DNA of 64,000 bases from DASQPE01 sp041488455. GTDB taxonomy: Bacteria; Gemmatimonadota; Gemmatimonadetes; Gemmatimonadales; GWC2-71-9. The stretch covers positions 1-64,000 of the forward strand of contig JBGPPG010000004.1 of the NCBI GenBank assembly GCA_041488455.1. The letters are read 5' to 3'. A model generated the notes under the pieces. The model did no database searches. It saw only the letters and a program-made list of their open reading frames with translations, and was not told the origin of the DNA. The position numbers and the translations under genes were made by a program. Below are positions 1-8,661 of the stretch, piece by piece; position 1 is the first letter of the stretch, and every line of letters begins with the position of its first letter.

Positions 1-131
1 CGGGCGCGACGGGTTGGGGCGGGGCAAGTGGCGGTGTCGGTGTATGGTGGCGAGCTCCGCGGCTGCGGAGCGGGTGCATCGAGATGGTCTGGGGAGATGA
101 CGTCAATCGCAGAAGCGCTGCAAGTTAGACC

Positions 132-1286
132 GTGCGGGATGGGGCGTCAAGAGGTCTGAGCCTGGACGCTCTCACCGCGACCTTCGAGGCTTGGCGGACC
201 CACACGCTCGGCCGCCGGGAGTACATCGAGGCCCTGGTCGCCCCGGAGCACCGGGGTCCTTCGCCGGCGCTGGCGCGCGCGCTTGCCGCCTGGCCGGGCC
301 GTCACTACTGGGCCGACCCCGAGCAAAACCACCTCGTCCTCATCCGTCCCGTGGGCGCGGCGCGCCCGGAGCGCTGGGTGCTGCACGGGGCCCTCTTCGC
401 CCTGACCGTCGTCTGCGCGCTCGGCGCGGGAGCGGCGCTGGCGGGCGGCTGGACGCCGGTCGAGCCGGCCGGGCTCACCGGAGTGGTCTCCGGCGGCCTG
501 CGGTTCTTCGAGCAGCTTGGGGGCGGCCGCTGGCGCGACATCGCCGCCGGCTGGCCCTTTGCCCTCCCTCTACTGGGCGTCCTGCTGGTTCACGAGCTGG
601 GGCATTATTTCGCCGCCCGCCGCTATGCAATCGACGCGTCGCCGCCTTTTTTTCTGCCCGTTCCCCCGACCCTGTCGCCCATCGGAAGTCTCGGCGCCTT
701 CATCCGCCTGCGATCGCCGGTGCTCGACCGGCGCCAGCTCCTCGACGTCGGCGCGGCGGGACCGCTCGCCGGCTTTGTGGTGACGCTCGCCGTGCTGGCG
801 TGGGGCTTCGCCACGTCTGATGCCGATTCCGCGCTCGGCCCCGGGCGAAGCTTCATCATGCTCGCCGGCGAGCGCATCGGGCTCGGCGACTCGCTCCTGG
901 TCGCAGGATTCCGCCGGCTCTTTCTGCCGGACGCTCCCAGCGTGCATCTGAGCCTGCCCGCGTTCGCCGGGTGGGTGGGCGCCTTCGTCACCGGGCTCAA
1001 CCTGCTGCCCCTGAGCCAGCTCGACGGGGGCCATGTGCTCTACGGCCTTCTCGGACGGCGGCAGGCCGCCGTCGGGCTCGGCACGCTCGTCGTACTGCTC
1101 GGGCTCGCCCAGCTCTCGTGGAATTGGTATGTGTGGGTGGCTGTCGCGCTCTTCGTTGGCGGCGGCGGGTGGGCCCATCCCTCGGTGCTCGCGCCAGCTC
1201 GCCCGGTACCGACCGGCCGGCGCTGGATCGGGTGGGTATCGGTGCTGGTGTTCGTGGTGACGTTCGTGCCGGTGCCGTTTGGGTAG
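132..1286 (+). CDS. Site-2 protease family (M50) membrane metalloprotease
   Basis: 384 aa. The zinc motif HELGH (about residues 154-158) lies inside a hydrophobic segment, and a second M50 motif, LDGGH (D about 298), follows in a later membrane helix. This is the S2P/M50 arrangement for cleaving membrane-embedded substrates. At least five hydrophobic segments are visible and the first 80 residues are soluble. The N-terminal part resembles predicted M50 proteins of Gemmatimonadota and plants rather than RseP, and no PDZ domain is seen. The start is a GTG at 132, the first start in the frame; a more internal start cannot be excluded. The substrate is unknown, since no anti-sigma factor gene is adjacent. 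Confidence 0.88.
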   Translation: MRDGASRGLSLDALTATFEAWRTHTLGRREYIEALVAPEHRGPSPALARALAAWPGRHYWADPEQNHLVLIRPVGAARPERWVLHGALFALTVVCALGAGAALAGGWTPVEPAGLTGVVSGGLRFFEQLGGGRWRDIAAGWPFALPLLGVLLVHELGHYFAARRYAIDASPPFFLPVPPTLSPIGSLGAFIRLRSPVLDRRQLLDVGAAGPLAGFVVTLAVLAWGFATSDADSALGPGRSFIMLAGERIGLGDSLLVAGFRRLFLPDAPSVHLSLPAFAGWVGAFVTGLNLLPLSQLDGGHVLYGLLGRRQAAVGLGTLVVLLGLAQLSWNWYVWVAVALFVGGGGWAHPSVLAPARPVPTGRRWIGWVSVLVFVVTFVPVPFG

Positions 1287-1293
1287 AAGCCGT

Positions 1294-1314
1294 TAGCCAT
1301 TAGCCATTAGCTAT
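1294..1314. repeat. Heptamer repeat TAGCCAT x3
   Basis: Three head-to-tail 7-bp units (TAGCCAT, TAGCCAT, TAGCTAT) lie just after the M50 gene. The same family occurs in inverted orientation at 3602-3622. The two copies flank the RDD/SpoIIM gene and the two small genes beside it. Confidence 0.7.
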
Positions 1315-1368
1315 TGTCTAACTCCATCCCGCCTGTATCTTTAGCTAAACCTGTCAGGACATGGCCTG

Positions 1369-1656
1369 ATGGCCTTGCAAACCACCGTTCTCCCGCCCAC
1401 CCGGGATCCCCGGGAGCCCGTTCAGCACGAGCTCGATTCCTTCCGCTGCGCCGGCCTACTCGTCCAGCTCTGGCTCATCCTCCGCCGCACCGAGGACGGT
1501 GCATGGCGGGGGCGGCTCCGGTTCGTCGATGCCGACTCGAGCCGGGAGCGGGAAACCGCCGAGATCTTCTGCGCGGAATCCGAGGGTGAGCTCTGGGCCT
1601 CGGTGCGGGATCTGCGGGATCACCACATTCGTGATCTGTACCGGTCGCTCGACTGA
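1369..1656 (+). CDS. Small hypothetical protein
   Basis: 95 aa, soluble, acidic towards the C terminus. There is no signal peptide, membrane segment or recognisable motif. The middle reads as a beta-strand-rich segment (LVQLWLILRR, then WRGRLRFVD), followed by a C-terminal helix. It is followed after 6 nt by a 60-aa gene with a histidine-kinase H-box-like helix, so the two are probably co-transcribed. That pairing suggests a signalling accessory role, but no function can be assigned. The ATG at 1369 is the only good start after the heptamer repeat. Confidence 0.55.
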   Translation: MALQTTVLPPTRDPREPVQHELDSFRCAGLLVQLWLILRRTEDGAWRGRLRFVDADSSRERETAEIFCAESEGELWASVRDLRDHHIRDLYRSLD

Positions 1657-1662
1657 GCCGCG

Positions 1663-1845
1663 ATGACCGACGCGGAGCGGCTCAGCAAGCTACGGCATGA
1701 TCTGTCCAACCCGCTCTCCGCGCTGCTGGCGGAGATCCAGCTGATGCTGCTCAACGAGACCCGGTTCGACGCCGAGACGCTCGCCGGTCTGCGGGAGATC
1801 GAGAAGCTGGCGATCCGGATGCGTACGCTGCTCCGCGAAGCGTGA
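1663..1845 (+). CDS. HisKA-like dimerisation helix mini-protein
   Basis: 60 aa. The segment RHDLSNPLSALLAEIQLML matches the H-box of histidine kinase DHp domains (H-D/E-L-x-N-P-L), with the candidate phospho-acceptor histidine at residue 12. A second helix (AETLAGLREIEKLAIRMRTLL) would complete a two-helix hairpin. No ATPase domain follows. The gene overlaps the 3' end of the opposite-strand RDD/SpoIIM gene by about 156 bp, and the tail of that protein here is low-complexity. Most likely this strand is the conserved one in the overlap. It could be a stand-alone phosphotransfer or dimerisation module, or a relic of a kinase. Confidence 0.5.
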   Translation: MTDAERLSKLRHDLSNPLSALLAEIQLMLLNETRFDAETLAGLREIEKLAIRMRTLLREA

Positions 1846-3591
1846 GGCGCGGCGCCAGCGGGCGCCGCGAGCCAAGTAGCCGATCAGGAAGGCGAGGCTT
1901 GCAACGCTCGCGGCGGCCCGGACCGGGAGTCCCTCGCCGCCGACCGAGAGGAATCCCTCGATCGAGCCGGCGATCACGAGGAACACGGCGACCGCTCCCA
2001 TCATCCGGACGGCCACCCGGCCGCTCGCGACAAGCGCATCGGTCCGCGAACGATCTCCCGGTGCCACGATGGACTTGCCCAGCAGGAATCCCGCGGCTCC
2101 CGCCACCCAGATCGCAAACAGCTCCAGTACCCCGTGTCCCACGAGAAACTCCATCAGGTAGCCCAACAGTCCCAGGTTGGCGAAGTGGCCGGCGAACGTG
2201 CCGAGGGCGAGCCCATTGTAGGCGAGCAGCACGAGGGACCCGACGCCCAGGAAGATGCCGCCTGCAAAGCAGGCGATCGCCACGCGGATGTTGTTCGTGA
2301 TGATGAACGAAGCGGCGAGCGGGCGGCCGCTCCAGTCCACGGACACGTACTTGCGCCCCTCCGCCGCGCGCGCATGCCCCGCCTCCGCGCGGCGGAGCAT
2401 CACCTCGGGGAGCAGCTCGCTCGCAAGGGCCGGGCGCTCGCGCATCAGCGCGTAGCCCCCCAGGCCGGGTGCGGTGAAGAGGATCCACGCCAGGAGGACG
2501 AGCCAGCGTGTCTCCACCACGGCCGCGGGGAACTCCCGCGATACCGCGGTCCACACGCGCGGCCACGTCTGCCGCTCGTCCCGGTACAGCAGGTTGTGGC
2601 CAGCCGCGACCAGGCGCTCCAGCCGGGCGACCGTTGCGGGATCGGCCCGGTAGGTGCGGGCCCGCGCGAGATCGGCCGCGATCTCCCGGTAGCGGGAGGC
2701 GAATCCGGGCAGCTCGTCGGGCGCGAAGCTGTCGAGCCCGGCCGACGTCGCCCGCTCGGCCAGGCCCTGGAACGCGTCCCACCGCTCGCCCTGTCGCGCC
2801 GAGAGCCGCTCGGCAAGACCGTCGCGGCCCGCCATCCGCCCGCGCCGCCGCGCCAGCTCGCGGGCGTGCAGGTCGAGCAGGAATTCGGTAGCGGTGGCTC
2901 CGGGCGGGCGGGGCCGGTCGGCGAAGCGGCCGGCCAGCGAATCCGCGACGCGGTCGCGGGCTTCCGGTGGAAGGTCCGCACGGTTGGCGAAGCGGGCGAC
3001 CAGGCGGAACCGCTCGTCGTCGAGCGGGATCCCGGCGGCCGGCTCCGCCCGGATCCCCGATGCGGGCGAGCTGGCTCCGGCGGATGGGGGCCGATCGCGC
3101 ACCACGGCCGTGCCGGCGACGAGGTCGCCGAGGCGCTTGCCCCGGGGATGAAACGCGACCAGCGCGAGCCCCAGGAGGTACGGCGGCGGCAGCGCGTCGG
3201 CGAGGCGAAGCAGGTTCCGGATCACGGCGGAGCCCATGGTGACCGGGTGCCCGGTGTCCTGCACTACCCGGATGCCGGCGAGCCGTTTGCCCGGCGTCTG
3301 TCCGGCGCGGAGCCCTTCGAACAGGATGAAGTAGCCGTTCCAGAGCGTGAAGCCCGCGCCGATCAACAGCGCGGCGACCCAGGCGCTCCCGGCGCCCGAG
3401 CGCGGTAGAATCCCGTAGCTCGTGAGCACGGCAACCAGGAGCCCGCCCGCGGCGGCGGTCGCGAGCAGGATCCCCGTGTCCACGAGGGCGGCGAGCAACC
3501 GGGATCCGACGCCCGCGACCTCGAGATCGAGCACGATGTGCTCGGGTGTTTCCACCTCGAGATGCTGGCGATAGTCCGGGGCGGTGGTCAT
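1690..3591 (-). CDS. RDD domain / stage II sporulation protein M-like membrane protein
   Basis: 633 aa as read. An N-terminal RDD domain (about residues 10-165) has three membrane helices and the characteristic arginine and aspartates (SRLLAALVDTGILL). An Arg/Ala-rich soluble middle follows, then a SpoIIM-type multi-helix domain (about 350-580) with the N-N...G...NG pattern (FIITNN, LAYNGLALG). Both halves occur as separate neighbours of MoxR/DUF58 clusters elsewhere; here they are fused. The gene is divergent from the membrane-protein-to-DUF58 operon, from which it is separated by a heptamer repeat. The last 50 residues (HPDRQLL onward) are polar, lie opposite the small HisKA-like gene, and look like read-through. 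The functional protein probably ends near residue 584. Confidence 0.85.
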   Translation of the reverse strand: MTTAPDYRQHLEVETPEHIVLDLEVAGVGSRLLAALVDTGILLATAAAGGLLVAVLTSYGILPRSGAGSAWVAALLIGAGFTLWNGYFILFEGLRAGQTPGKRLAGIRVVQDTGHPVTMGSAVIRNLLRLADALPPPYLLGLALVAFHPRGKRLGDLVAGTAVVRDRPPSAGASSPASGIRAEPAAGIPLDDERFRLVARFANRADLPPEARDRVADSLAGRFADRPRPPGATATEFLLDLHARELARRRGRMAGRDGLAERLSARQGERWDAFQGLAERATSAGLDSFAPDELPGFASRYREIAADLARARTYRADPATVARLERLVAAGHNLLYRDERQTWPRVWTAVSREFPAAVVETRWLVLLAWILFTAPGLGGYALMRERPALASELLPEVMLRRAEAGHARAAEGRKYVSVDWSGRPLAASFIITNNIRVAIACFAGGIFLGVGSLVLLAYNGLALGTFAGHFANLGLLGYLMEFLVGHGVLELFAIWVAGAAGFLLGKSIVAPGDRSRTDALVASGRVAVRMMGAVAVFLVIAGSIEGFLSVGGEGLPVRAAASVASLAFLIGYLARGARWRRASRFAEQRTHPDRQLLDLPQTGERLGVEPGLVEQHQLDLRQQRGERVGQIMP

Positions 3592-3601
3592 CGGTGGCGG
3601 A

Positions 3602-3622
3602 GCTGATGGCTGATGGCTAACG
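3602..3622. repeat. Heptamer repeat GCTGATG x2 + GCTAACG
   Basis: Three 7-bp units in tandem. The reverse complement reads CGTTAGCCATCAGCCATCAGC, matching the run at 1291-1314 except for C/T differences. It sits in the divergent intergenic region between the RDD/SpoIIM gene and the next operon, and it creates spurious ATG codons at 3606 and 3613. Confidence 0.7.
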
Positions 3623-3675
3623 TCTCTCCGGCAACGTACCTTCTACGCGTCTCCCACCGCCAGCACGAGGTGCCC

Positions 3676-4518
3676 ATGACCGGCGTCGCGCTCCGTCCGC
3701 TGTCTGTCGGCGAGATCATCGACGCGTCGTTTCAGGTGTACCGGCGGTATTTCGGCGCGCTGGCCACGATCGTGATCGTCTGTAACGGCGTCCCCCTGCT
3801 GCTCCAGGTCTTCGTCGGAGCAGCCGGCGGCCCCCCGCAACATCCCCTGCTGGCGTTCGGCTACTCGATCATGTACCTGGTGCTCGGCTCGGTCGCAACG
3901 GCGGCGACCGTATTCGTCGTCTCGGAGAGCTATCTGGGCCGGGCGATCACGGCGCGAGAGGCTCTCAACCTCGCGGCCCCCTTCGTGGGGCGTGTGGTCA
4001 CGGCCTCGATCCTTCTCGGCCTCCTGGTGGTTTGCGGGATCGTGATCCTGGTCGTTGTTCCGGGCGTGGTGTTTCGCCCGCTCGCCGTCGTCGGGGTCAT
4101 AGTATTCCTGGTACTTGGCGTCGTCGGCCTTTGCAGCTTCGTCGTCACCACGCCGGCGCTGGTGCTCGAAGGCCTTCCGTCGGCCGCGGCGGCGATCAGG
4201 CGGTCGTGGGACCTCACCCGCGGATACCGGCTCAAGATCCTCAGTCTGCTCTTCCTGTTGTGCGTCATCATGATGCTGCCCTGGATGGCCGTCACCGGAC
4301 TGGGTGCCTTCGTTGGCGCGCTCGCGGCGCTGGGCGGCGCGGGCGCGGCACGCATCGCGGTCGTCATCGCCGGCGTCGGCCTTGTGATCGGGGGGCTGGT
4401 ACTGTTTTTCTTGCAGCCCCTGCTGCACGGGGCCCTCACCATCTCGTACTACGACCTTCGGGTCCGCAAGGAGGGCTTCGATCTCGAGGTCCTCGCGTCT
4501 TCGCTGCACGCGGCCTGA
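3676..4518 (+). CDS. Multi-pass membrane protein (GPDPase membrane-domain-like)
   Basis: 280 aa from the ATG at 3676, preceded by GAGG at good spacing. The upstream ATG at 3613 lies in the heptamer repeat and is rejected. The opening RPLSVGEIIDASFQVYRRYF is the hallmark of the membrane protein family related to the membrane domain of glycerophosphoryl diester phosphodiesterases. About six hydrophobic helices follow, with a conserved AAIRRSWDLTRGYR stretch between helices. It is the first gene of a run leading into DUF4129, DUF4350, MoxR and DUF58. Its molecular role is unknown; a membrane partner of the MoxR complex is a reasonable inference. Confidence 0.8.
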   Translation: MTGVALRPLSVGEIIDASFQVYRRYFGALATIVIVCNGVPLLLQVFVGAAGGPPQHPLLAFGYSIMYLVLGSVATAATVFVVSESYLGRAITAREALNLAAPFVGRVVTASILLGLLVVCGIVILVVVPGVVFRPLAVVGVIVFLVLGVVGLCSFVVTTPALVLEGLPSAAAAIRRSWDLTRGYRLKILSLLFLLCVIMMLPWMAVTGLGAFVGALAALGGAGAARIAVVIAGVGLVIGGLVLFFLQPLLHGALTISYYDLRVRKEGFDLEVLASSLHAA

Positions 4519-4557
4519 GCTCCCGAGGGCCGCCCCCTGATCGCTCCTGTACCGCTG

Positions 4558-5163
4558 TTGCCGGGGGATTCGCTGAGGGCCGTGCTCGACACGGTCTTCG
4601 CCGGCCCCGCCTATGCGTGGGCGGAGGAGGGCCGCCCGCTCGAGTCCCTGGGTACGTGGTGGCAGCGCTTCGGGGAATGGCTGTCGGCCACGTGGGAAAC
4701 GCACCCGACACTCTTCCAGGGTTTGACCTTCCTGCTCAGCGCGGTGCTGGTCGGGATCCTGGTTCACGCCGCTTATGTCTTCGTGCAGACCCTCCGCGCC
4801 GCGTCCCGGCGCGACGGCGCGGTGGTCGTGCGGCCGGCCACGGCGTTCTGGCGGGATGCCGCCTCGTATCTGCGGGCCGCCGACCAGGCCGCGGCGGCCG
4901 GACGCTTCCGCGAGGCGCTGAGCCTCGCCTTTGAGGCCCTCGTGCTCCGGCTCGACGAGGCGGGCTCGGTTCGCTGGGGCCCGGGCAAGACGGCACGCGA
5001 CTACGCGCACGAGGCGCGTCTGGAGCCCGCCGAGCGCGAGCGGCTCGGCGGGCTCGTAGGCATTCTGTACCGATGCGTCTACGGCGGCGCGCCGTGCGGC
5101 CCCGACGAATACCGGGTCGTTCGCGGCTTGGCCGAGGACGAGTGGCGTGCGGCCGCAGATTGA
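4558..5163 (+). CDS. DUF4129 domain-containing protein
   Basis: 201 aa. One central membrane segment (FLLSAVLVGILVHAAYVFV, about residues 57-75) separates an N-terminal extracytoplasmic part from a cytoplasmic C-terminal DUF4129 domain (AADQAAAAGRFREALSLAF, then a charged helix and W-G-P-G-K-T). The start is a TTG at 4558; no ATG or GTG fits the frame upstream. The 3' end overlaps the next gene by 17 nt, indicating translational coupling. DUF4129 proteins accompany MoxR/DUF58 operons. Their biochemical role is not established. Confidence 0.8.
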   Translation: MPGDSLRAVLDTVFAGPAYAWAEEGRPLESLGTWWQRFGEWLSATWETHPTLFQGLTFLLSAVLVGILVHAAYVFVQTLRAASRRDGAVVVRPATAFWRDAASYLRAADQAAAAGRFREALSLAFEALVLRLDEAGSVRWGPGKTARDYAHEARLEPAERERLGGLVGILYRCVYGGAPCGPDEYRVVRGLAEDEWRAAAD

Positions 5164-6373
5164 GCTCGCCGCGGGCTTCACGGTGCTCACGCTGCTGGCG
5201 CTCGGCGCGGCCGCACTCGGCGCGCGCGGTCACGTAGACACCGACCTCGACCAGCGGCGCTCGACCTTCCTCACGGGTCCCGACGGCGCACAGGGCTACG
5301 CGGAGGCGCTGGAGCGCCTCGGCGTGCGGGTGGACCAGTTCCGCCGCCGACCCGCCCAGCTGCGGGCTGTAGACACCCGCGGCGATCCCACCGTCTTCGC
5401 GATTCTCGGCCCCGCTGACCGGCCGGACCTCCTCGACGCGATGGCGTTCGTCGCCATCGCCGGCCGCAACGATCTGCTTCTGGCCGGCCCGCGCACCAAC
5501 GCGGTGATGCGCTGCTACGGGTACGCCGCCCGCTCCCGACCGGGCTCGACGCTCGCGGTGCGGCCCGGCCACCCGCTGGAGAAGAGCGACCTCCGGGTGG
5601 GGGCGGTTCTCACCCGTTCTGCGCGCGGCACCCTGAGTGACTCCACTGCCTGGAGTGAGGACGGCAGGATCGCCTCCTGCGACGTGCCCGAGCCGCTCGC
5701 GGTAGATACGCTGCTGCTCACGACGGGCGGCCGGCTGGCCGCGATCCGCCTGTGGCTCTCCGGCGGCCGGGCCGTGACGCTCGTGGCGGACGACCGGGTG
5801 TTCTCGAACCGCGCGGTCCGCGAGACCGACGCTGGCCCGTTCGCGCTGCGCCTCGTGGCGGGGCGCTACCGCCGTATCCTGGTCGACGAGTACCATCAGG
5901 GCTTCGGCCCATCCGGGTCGCTGCTGCGGGCGGTGACGGGATGGAGCCTGCGGTCGCCGTGGGGCTGGGCGGGGTGGCAGCTCGCCGCCGCAGGGCTCGC
6001 CGCCCTTGCCGCGGCGGCGGTGCGTTTCGGGCCGGTCCGGCCGTCCCCTGGGCGCAAGCGCCGCTCTCCCCTGGAGCACGTGCGCGCGCTCGCGACGGTG
6101 CTGGCCGCGGCCCGGGGGCACGATCTCGCGGTGCGCCTGATGGCGCAGGGGCTGCGCCGTCGGCTCTCCCGCGGCCCGCACGCGACCCGGGGTGCGGGAC
6201 TCCGGGCTGATCCCGGTCCGTGGCTCGCGGCCCTGGCGCCGCGTCTGCGATCCGGCCGCGGGCGCGAGGCCGCGGCGACGCTGGTTGTGCTCACCGACGG
6301 ACCGCAGAAAGCCGAGGCCGTGCTGCGGGCCGCCAACGCGGTGGAGGATGTATGGGAGGACCTGAAGCCCTAG
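5147..6373 (+). CDS. DUF4350 domain-containing protein
   Basis: 408 aa, GTG start inside the end of the preceding gene. An N-terminal membrane anchor (FTVLTLLALGAAALGA) is followed by a DUF4350-type extracytoplasmic domain (TGPDGAQGYAEALERLGV, ending in DEYHQGF). A second membrane segment around residue 270 leads into a cytoplasmic Arg-rich tail. The order is typical for DUF4350 proteins between DUF4129 and MoxR genes. The ATG of the MoxR gene lies 22 nt before this stop. Function is unknown; the fold is related to the glutamine-amidotransferase/GATase-like class, with no catalytic residues that I can vouch for. Confidence 0.8.
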   Translation: MRPQIELAAGFTVLTLLALGAAALGARGHVDTDLDQRRSTFLTGPDGAQGYAEALERLGVRVDQFRRRPAQLRAVDTRGDPTVFAILGPADRPDLLDAMAFVAIAGRNDLLLAGPRTNAVMRCYGYAARSRPGSTLAVRPGHPLEKSDLRVGAVLTRSARGTLSDSTAWSEDGRIASCDVPEPLAVDTLLLTTGGRLAAIRLWLSGGRAVTLVADDRVFSNRAVRETDAGPFALRLVAGRYRRILVDEYHQGFGPSGSLLRAVTGWSLRSPWGWAGWQLAAAGLAALAAAAVRFGPVRPSPGRKRRSPLEHVRALATVLAAARGHDLAVRLMAQGLRRRLSRGPHATRGAGLRADPGPWLAALAPRLRSGRGREAAATLVVLTDGPQKAEAVLRAANAVEDVWEDLKP

Positions 6374-7332
6374 CGCCCGCCGACGAGATCGGCCGCCAGT
6401 CGGAGGCGGCCAACGCGCTGGTGCGCGCGCTTGGCAGCGTGGTGCTGGGGCAGGAGCCCGCAATCCGCGAGGCGCTCACCGCGCTGATCGCACGGGGCCA
6501 CGTGCTCCTCGAAGGAGTGCCCGGCACCGCCAAGACCCTCCTCGTCCGATGCCTGAGCCTGGCCCTCGGCCTCGAGTTCCGGCGAATCCAGTTCACCCCC
6601 GACCTGATGCCCTCCGATATCACCGGCGTCAATCTGCTGGCGGAGGGGAGCTTCACCTTCCGGCCTGGCCCGATCTTCGGCGATCTCGTGCTGGGAGACG
6701 AGATCAATCGCGCCCCGGCGAAGACCCAGGCCGCGCTGCTCGAGGCGATGCAGGAGCGGAGCGTGACCGTGGACGGGACCTCCCATCCGCTCTCGAGCGC
6801 CTTCACCGTCTTCGCCACGCAGAATCCGGTCGAGTTCGAGGGCACCTATCCGTTGCCGGAGGCCGAGCTCGACCGGTTCCTCGTCAAGGTGGTGCTCGGT
6901 TATCCCGGGTCGGAGACGGAGCAGGCGATTCTCCACCGGGTCCTGGGCGGCTTCGAGGCCGACGACCCGGCCAGCTACGGACTCGGCCCGCCGTTGAGCG
7001 GGGCGATGCTGGAAGGGCTCCGGCGCGCTGCGCGGCAGGTTCGGGTCGAGCCGCCGATCGTGGCGTACGTCGCGACCGTGGTCCGGGCCACGCGGAGCAG
7101 CCCGTCGCTCACCCTGGGCGCATCGCCGAGAGGGAGCGTGGCCCTGCTCAAGCTGGCCCAGGCCACCGCCTTGCTCGAGGGCCGCGGGTACGTCATCCCC
7201 GACGACGTGAAAACGATGGCCCCGGCGGTCCTGCGTCATCGCGTGAGCGTGGCCCCCGAGCTCGAGCTCGAGGGGGTCACCGCGGACGCGGCGCTCGCCG
7301 CCATTCTCGAGCAGGTGGACGCGCCCACGTGA
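6352..7332 (+). CDS. MoxR family AAA+ ATPase
   Basis: 326 aa from the ATG at 6352, which has GGAGG four to five nt upstream. Walker A is GVPGTAKT (residues 55-62) and Walker B is LGDEINRAP (D116, E117). Sensor 1 is the ATQNP segment and an arginine-rich C-terminal lid follows. These define the MoxR AAA+ clade, which acts as a chaperone for assembly of metal- or VWA-domain partners. The stop overlaps the GTG of the DUF58 gene (GTGA), so the ATPase and its likely client are translationally coupled. Confidence 0.95.
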   Translation: MGGPEALAPADEIGRQSEAANALVRALGSVVLGQEPAIREALTALIARGHVLLEGVPGTAKTLLVRCLSLALGLEFRRIQFTPDLMPSDITGVNLLAEGSFTFRPGPIFGDLVLGDEINRAPAKTQAALLEAMQERSVTVDGTSHPLSSAFTVFATQNPVEFEGTYPLPEAELDRFLVKVVLGYPGSETEQAILHRVLGGFEADDPASYGLGPPLSGAMLEGLRRAARQVRVEPPIVAYVATVVRATRSSPSLTLGASPRGSVALLKLAQATALLEGRGYVIPDDVKTMAPAVLRHRVSVAPELELEGVTADAALAAILEQVDAPT

Positions 7333-8651
7333 TCCCGATCCCGATCCCGTCACGGCGCTGGCTCGCGGTGGCGGCGGGGCTCGCCACGGCGGGGCTCGCC
7401 GGGCTGGTGTGGCCCGGCGGGCTCGAGCTGATGCTCGCCCTCGACGTGGTCTGGCTGGCTGCGTTCGGCCTCGATGCGGCGTCGGCGGCCAGCTCCTATC
7501 CCATCGAGGTCGAGCGCGACGCCCCAGCCGCGTTCTCGGTGGGTCGGGCGCTTCCGGTGCGCTACCGTTGGCGTCACGACAACGCCAGCCCGCGCACCTT
7601 GCTGGTGCGCGAGGCGCTGCCTCCCCCGCTCGGATTCGCCACGCCAGTGCGGCATCTGCGACTGAAGCCGGATGCCGCCACGGTCGAGGAGCTGCTGGTG
7701 CGGCCGGCCGTGCGGGGGCGGGGCGTCGGGGGGCGCATGACGCTCCGCGTGCTCGGCCCGCTGGGGCTGGCCTGGTGGCAGCGACGCCTGGAGGTCCCCT
7801 GGCGGGTCACGGTGTTCCCCAACCTGGTGGGCGCCTCGCCCCGCGCGCTCCCGCCGCAGGCCCGCCGCCGGCGCGAGGCCGGACTCCGCAACGTGCGCCG
7901 TCCGGGCGAGGGCCGGCTGTTCGAGGGGCTGCGCGAGTGGGTCCCCGGCGACGACACCCGCATCATCGACTGGAAGGCCACGGCCCGGCGGGGCAAGCCG
8001 ATCGCGCGGCAATACGAGGACGAGCGCCGGGAGTATCTGCTGATCCTGATCGACGCGGGCCGCCAGCTCACGGCGGAGATCGACGGCGTCTCACGGCTCG
8101 AGGCCGTCATCGACGCGGCGCTGAAGCTCGCGCACGCCGCGGTGGATCACGACGACAACGTGGGGGCGATGATCTTCGCGGACACGGTGCAACGCTTCGT
8201 GCCGCCGGCGCGGGGCGTCCGGGGCCTGCGCGCGGTGCTCGAGGCGCTCGCCGTCGCGGAGGGGCGGCTGGTGGAGCCGGACTATCCCGCCGCCTTTCGC
8301 TACCTCGCGGCGCGGAACCGCCGGCGTGCGCTCACCGTCTTCTTCACGGACGTGATCGACCGGACTGCAAGTGAGGCGCTGGTGGGGCAGGTGGCCACGC
8401 TCCAGCCCCGGCACGTCCCGCTCGCCGTGACGCTGCGTGACCCTGCGCTCGAGCGGCTGGCCGGAAGCCGGCCGGGGTCGGAGCGCTCCGCATTCGAGCG
8501 GGCCGCGGCGGAGGAGCTGCTGCTGGCCCGGGAGGAGGCGCTGATCGAGATGCGGCAGCGGGGGATTCTCGTGCTCGACGTCGCACCGGCCGGTGCGGCG
8601 GACGCCGTGGTCGAGCGCTATCACCAGCTCAAGCGGCGCGGCGTGATCTGA
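7329..8651 (+). CDS. DUF58 domain-containing protein (MoxR partner)
   Basis: 440 aa from the GTG that overlaps the MoxR stop codon. Two hydrophobic helices at the N terminus are followed by a beta-rich domain. The DUF58 signature comes next (REWVPGDDTRIIDWKATAR, with IARQYEDER after it), then a VWA-like fold (LILIDAGR as a degenerate MIDAS strand, FFTDVIDRT). DUF58 proteins are thought to bind metal through the VWA-like region and to be remodelled by MoxR. It is the last gene of the operon. The gene is convergent with the response regulator that ends 11 nt away. Confidence 0.92.
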   Translation: MIPIPIPSRRWLAVAAGLATAGLAGLVWPGGLELMLALDVVWLAAFGLDAASAASSYPIEVERDAPAAFSVGRALPVRYRWRHDNASPRTLLVREALPPPLGFATPVRHLRLKPDAATVEELLVRPAVRGRGVGGRMTLRVLGPLGLAWWQRRLEVPWRVTVFPNLVGASPRALPPQARRRREAGLRNVRRPGEGRLFEGLREWVPGDDTRIIDWKATARRGKPIARQYEDERREYLLILIDAGRQLTAEIDGVSRLEAVIDAALKLAHAAVDHDDNVGAMIFADTVQRFVPPARGVRGLRAVLEALAVAEGRLVEPDYPAAFRYLAARNRRRALTVFFTDVIDRTASEALVGQVATLQPRHVPLAVTLRDPALERLAGSRPGSERSAFERAAAEELLLAREEALIEMRQRGILVLDVAPAGAADAVVERYHQLKRRGVI

Positions 8652-8661
8652 GCCGAGCTGG

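Noticed and set aside
3643..5190. Long minus-strand reading frame (515 aa) opposite the DUF4129 region
   Set aside because: Composition is Arg/Glu/Pro/Gly-rich without domain, signal or helix pattern; it mirrors real genes on the plus strand, a usual effect of high GC.
4736..6463. Long minus-strand frame (575 aa) opposite DUF4350/MoxR
   Set aside because: Same reason; the plus strand has clear AAA+ and DUF4350 motifs and overlapping starts.
6549..7328. Upstream extension of the DUF58 protein by 260 residues
   Set aside because: It is the shifted reading of the MoxR gene; DUF58 starts at the GTG overlapping the MoxR stop.
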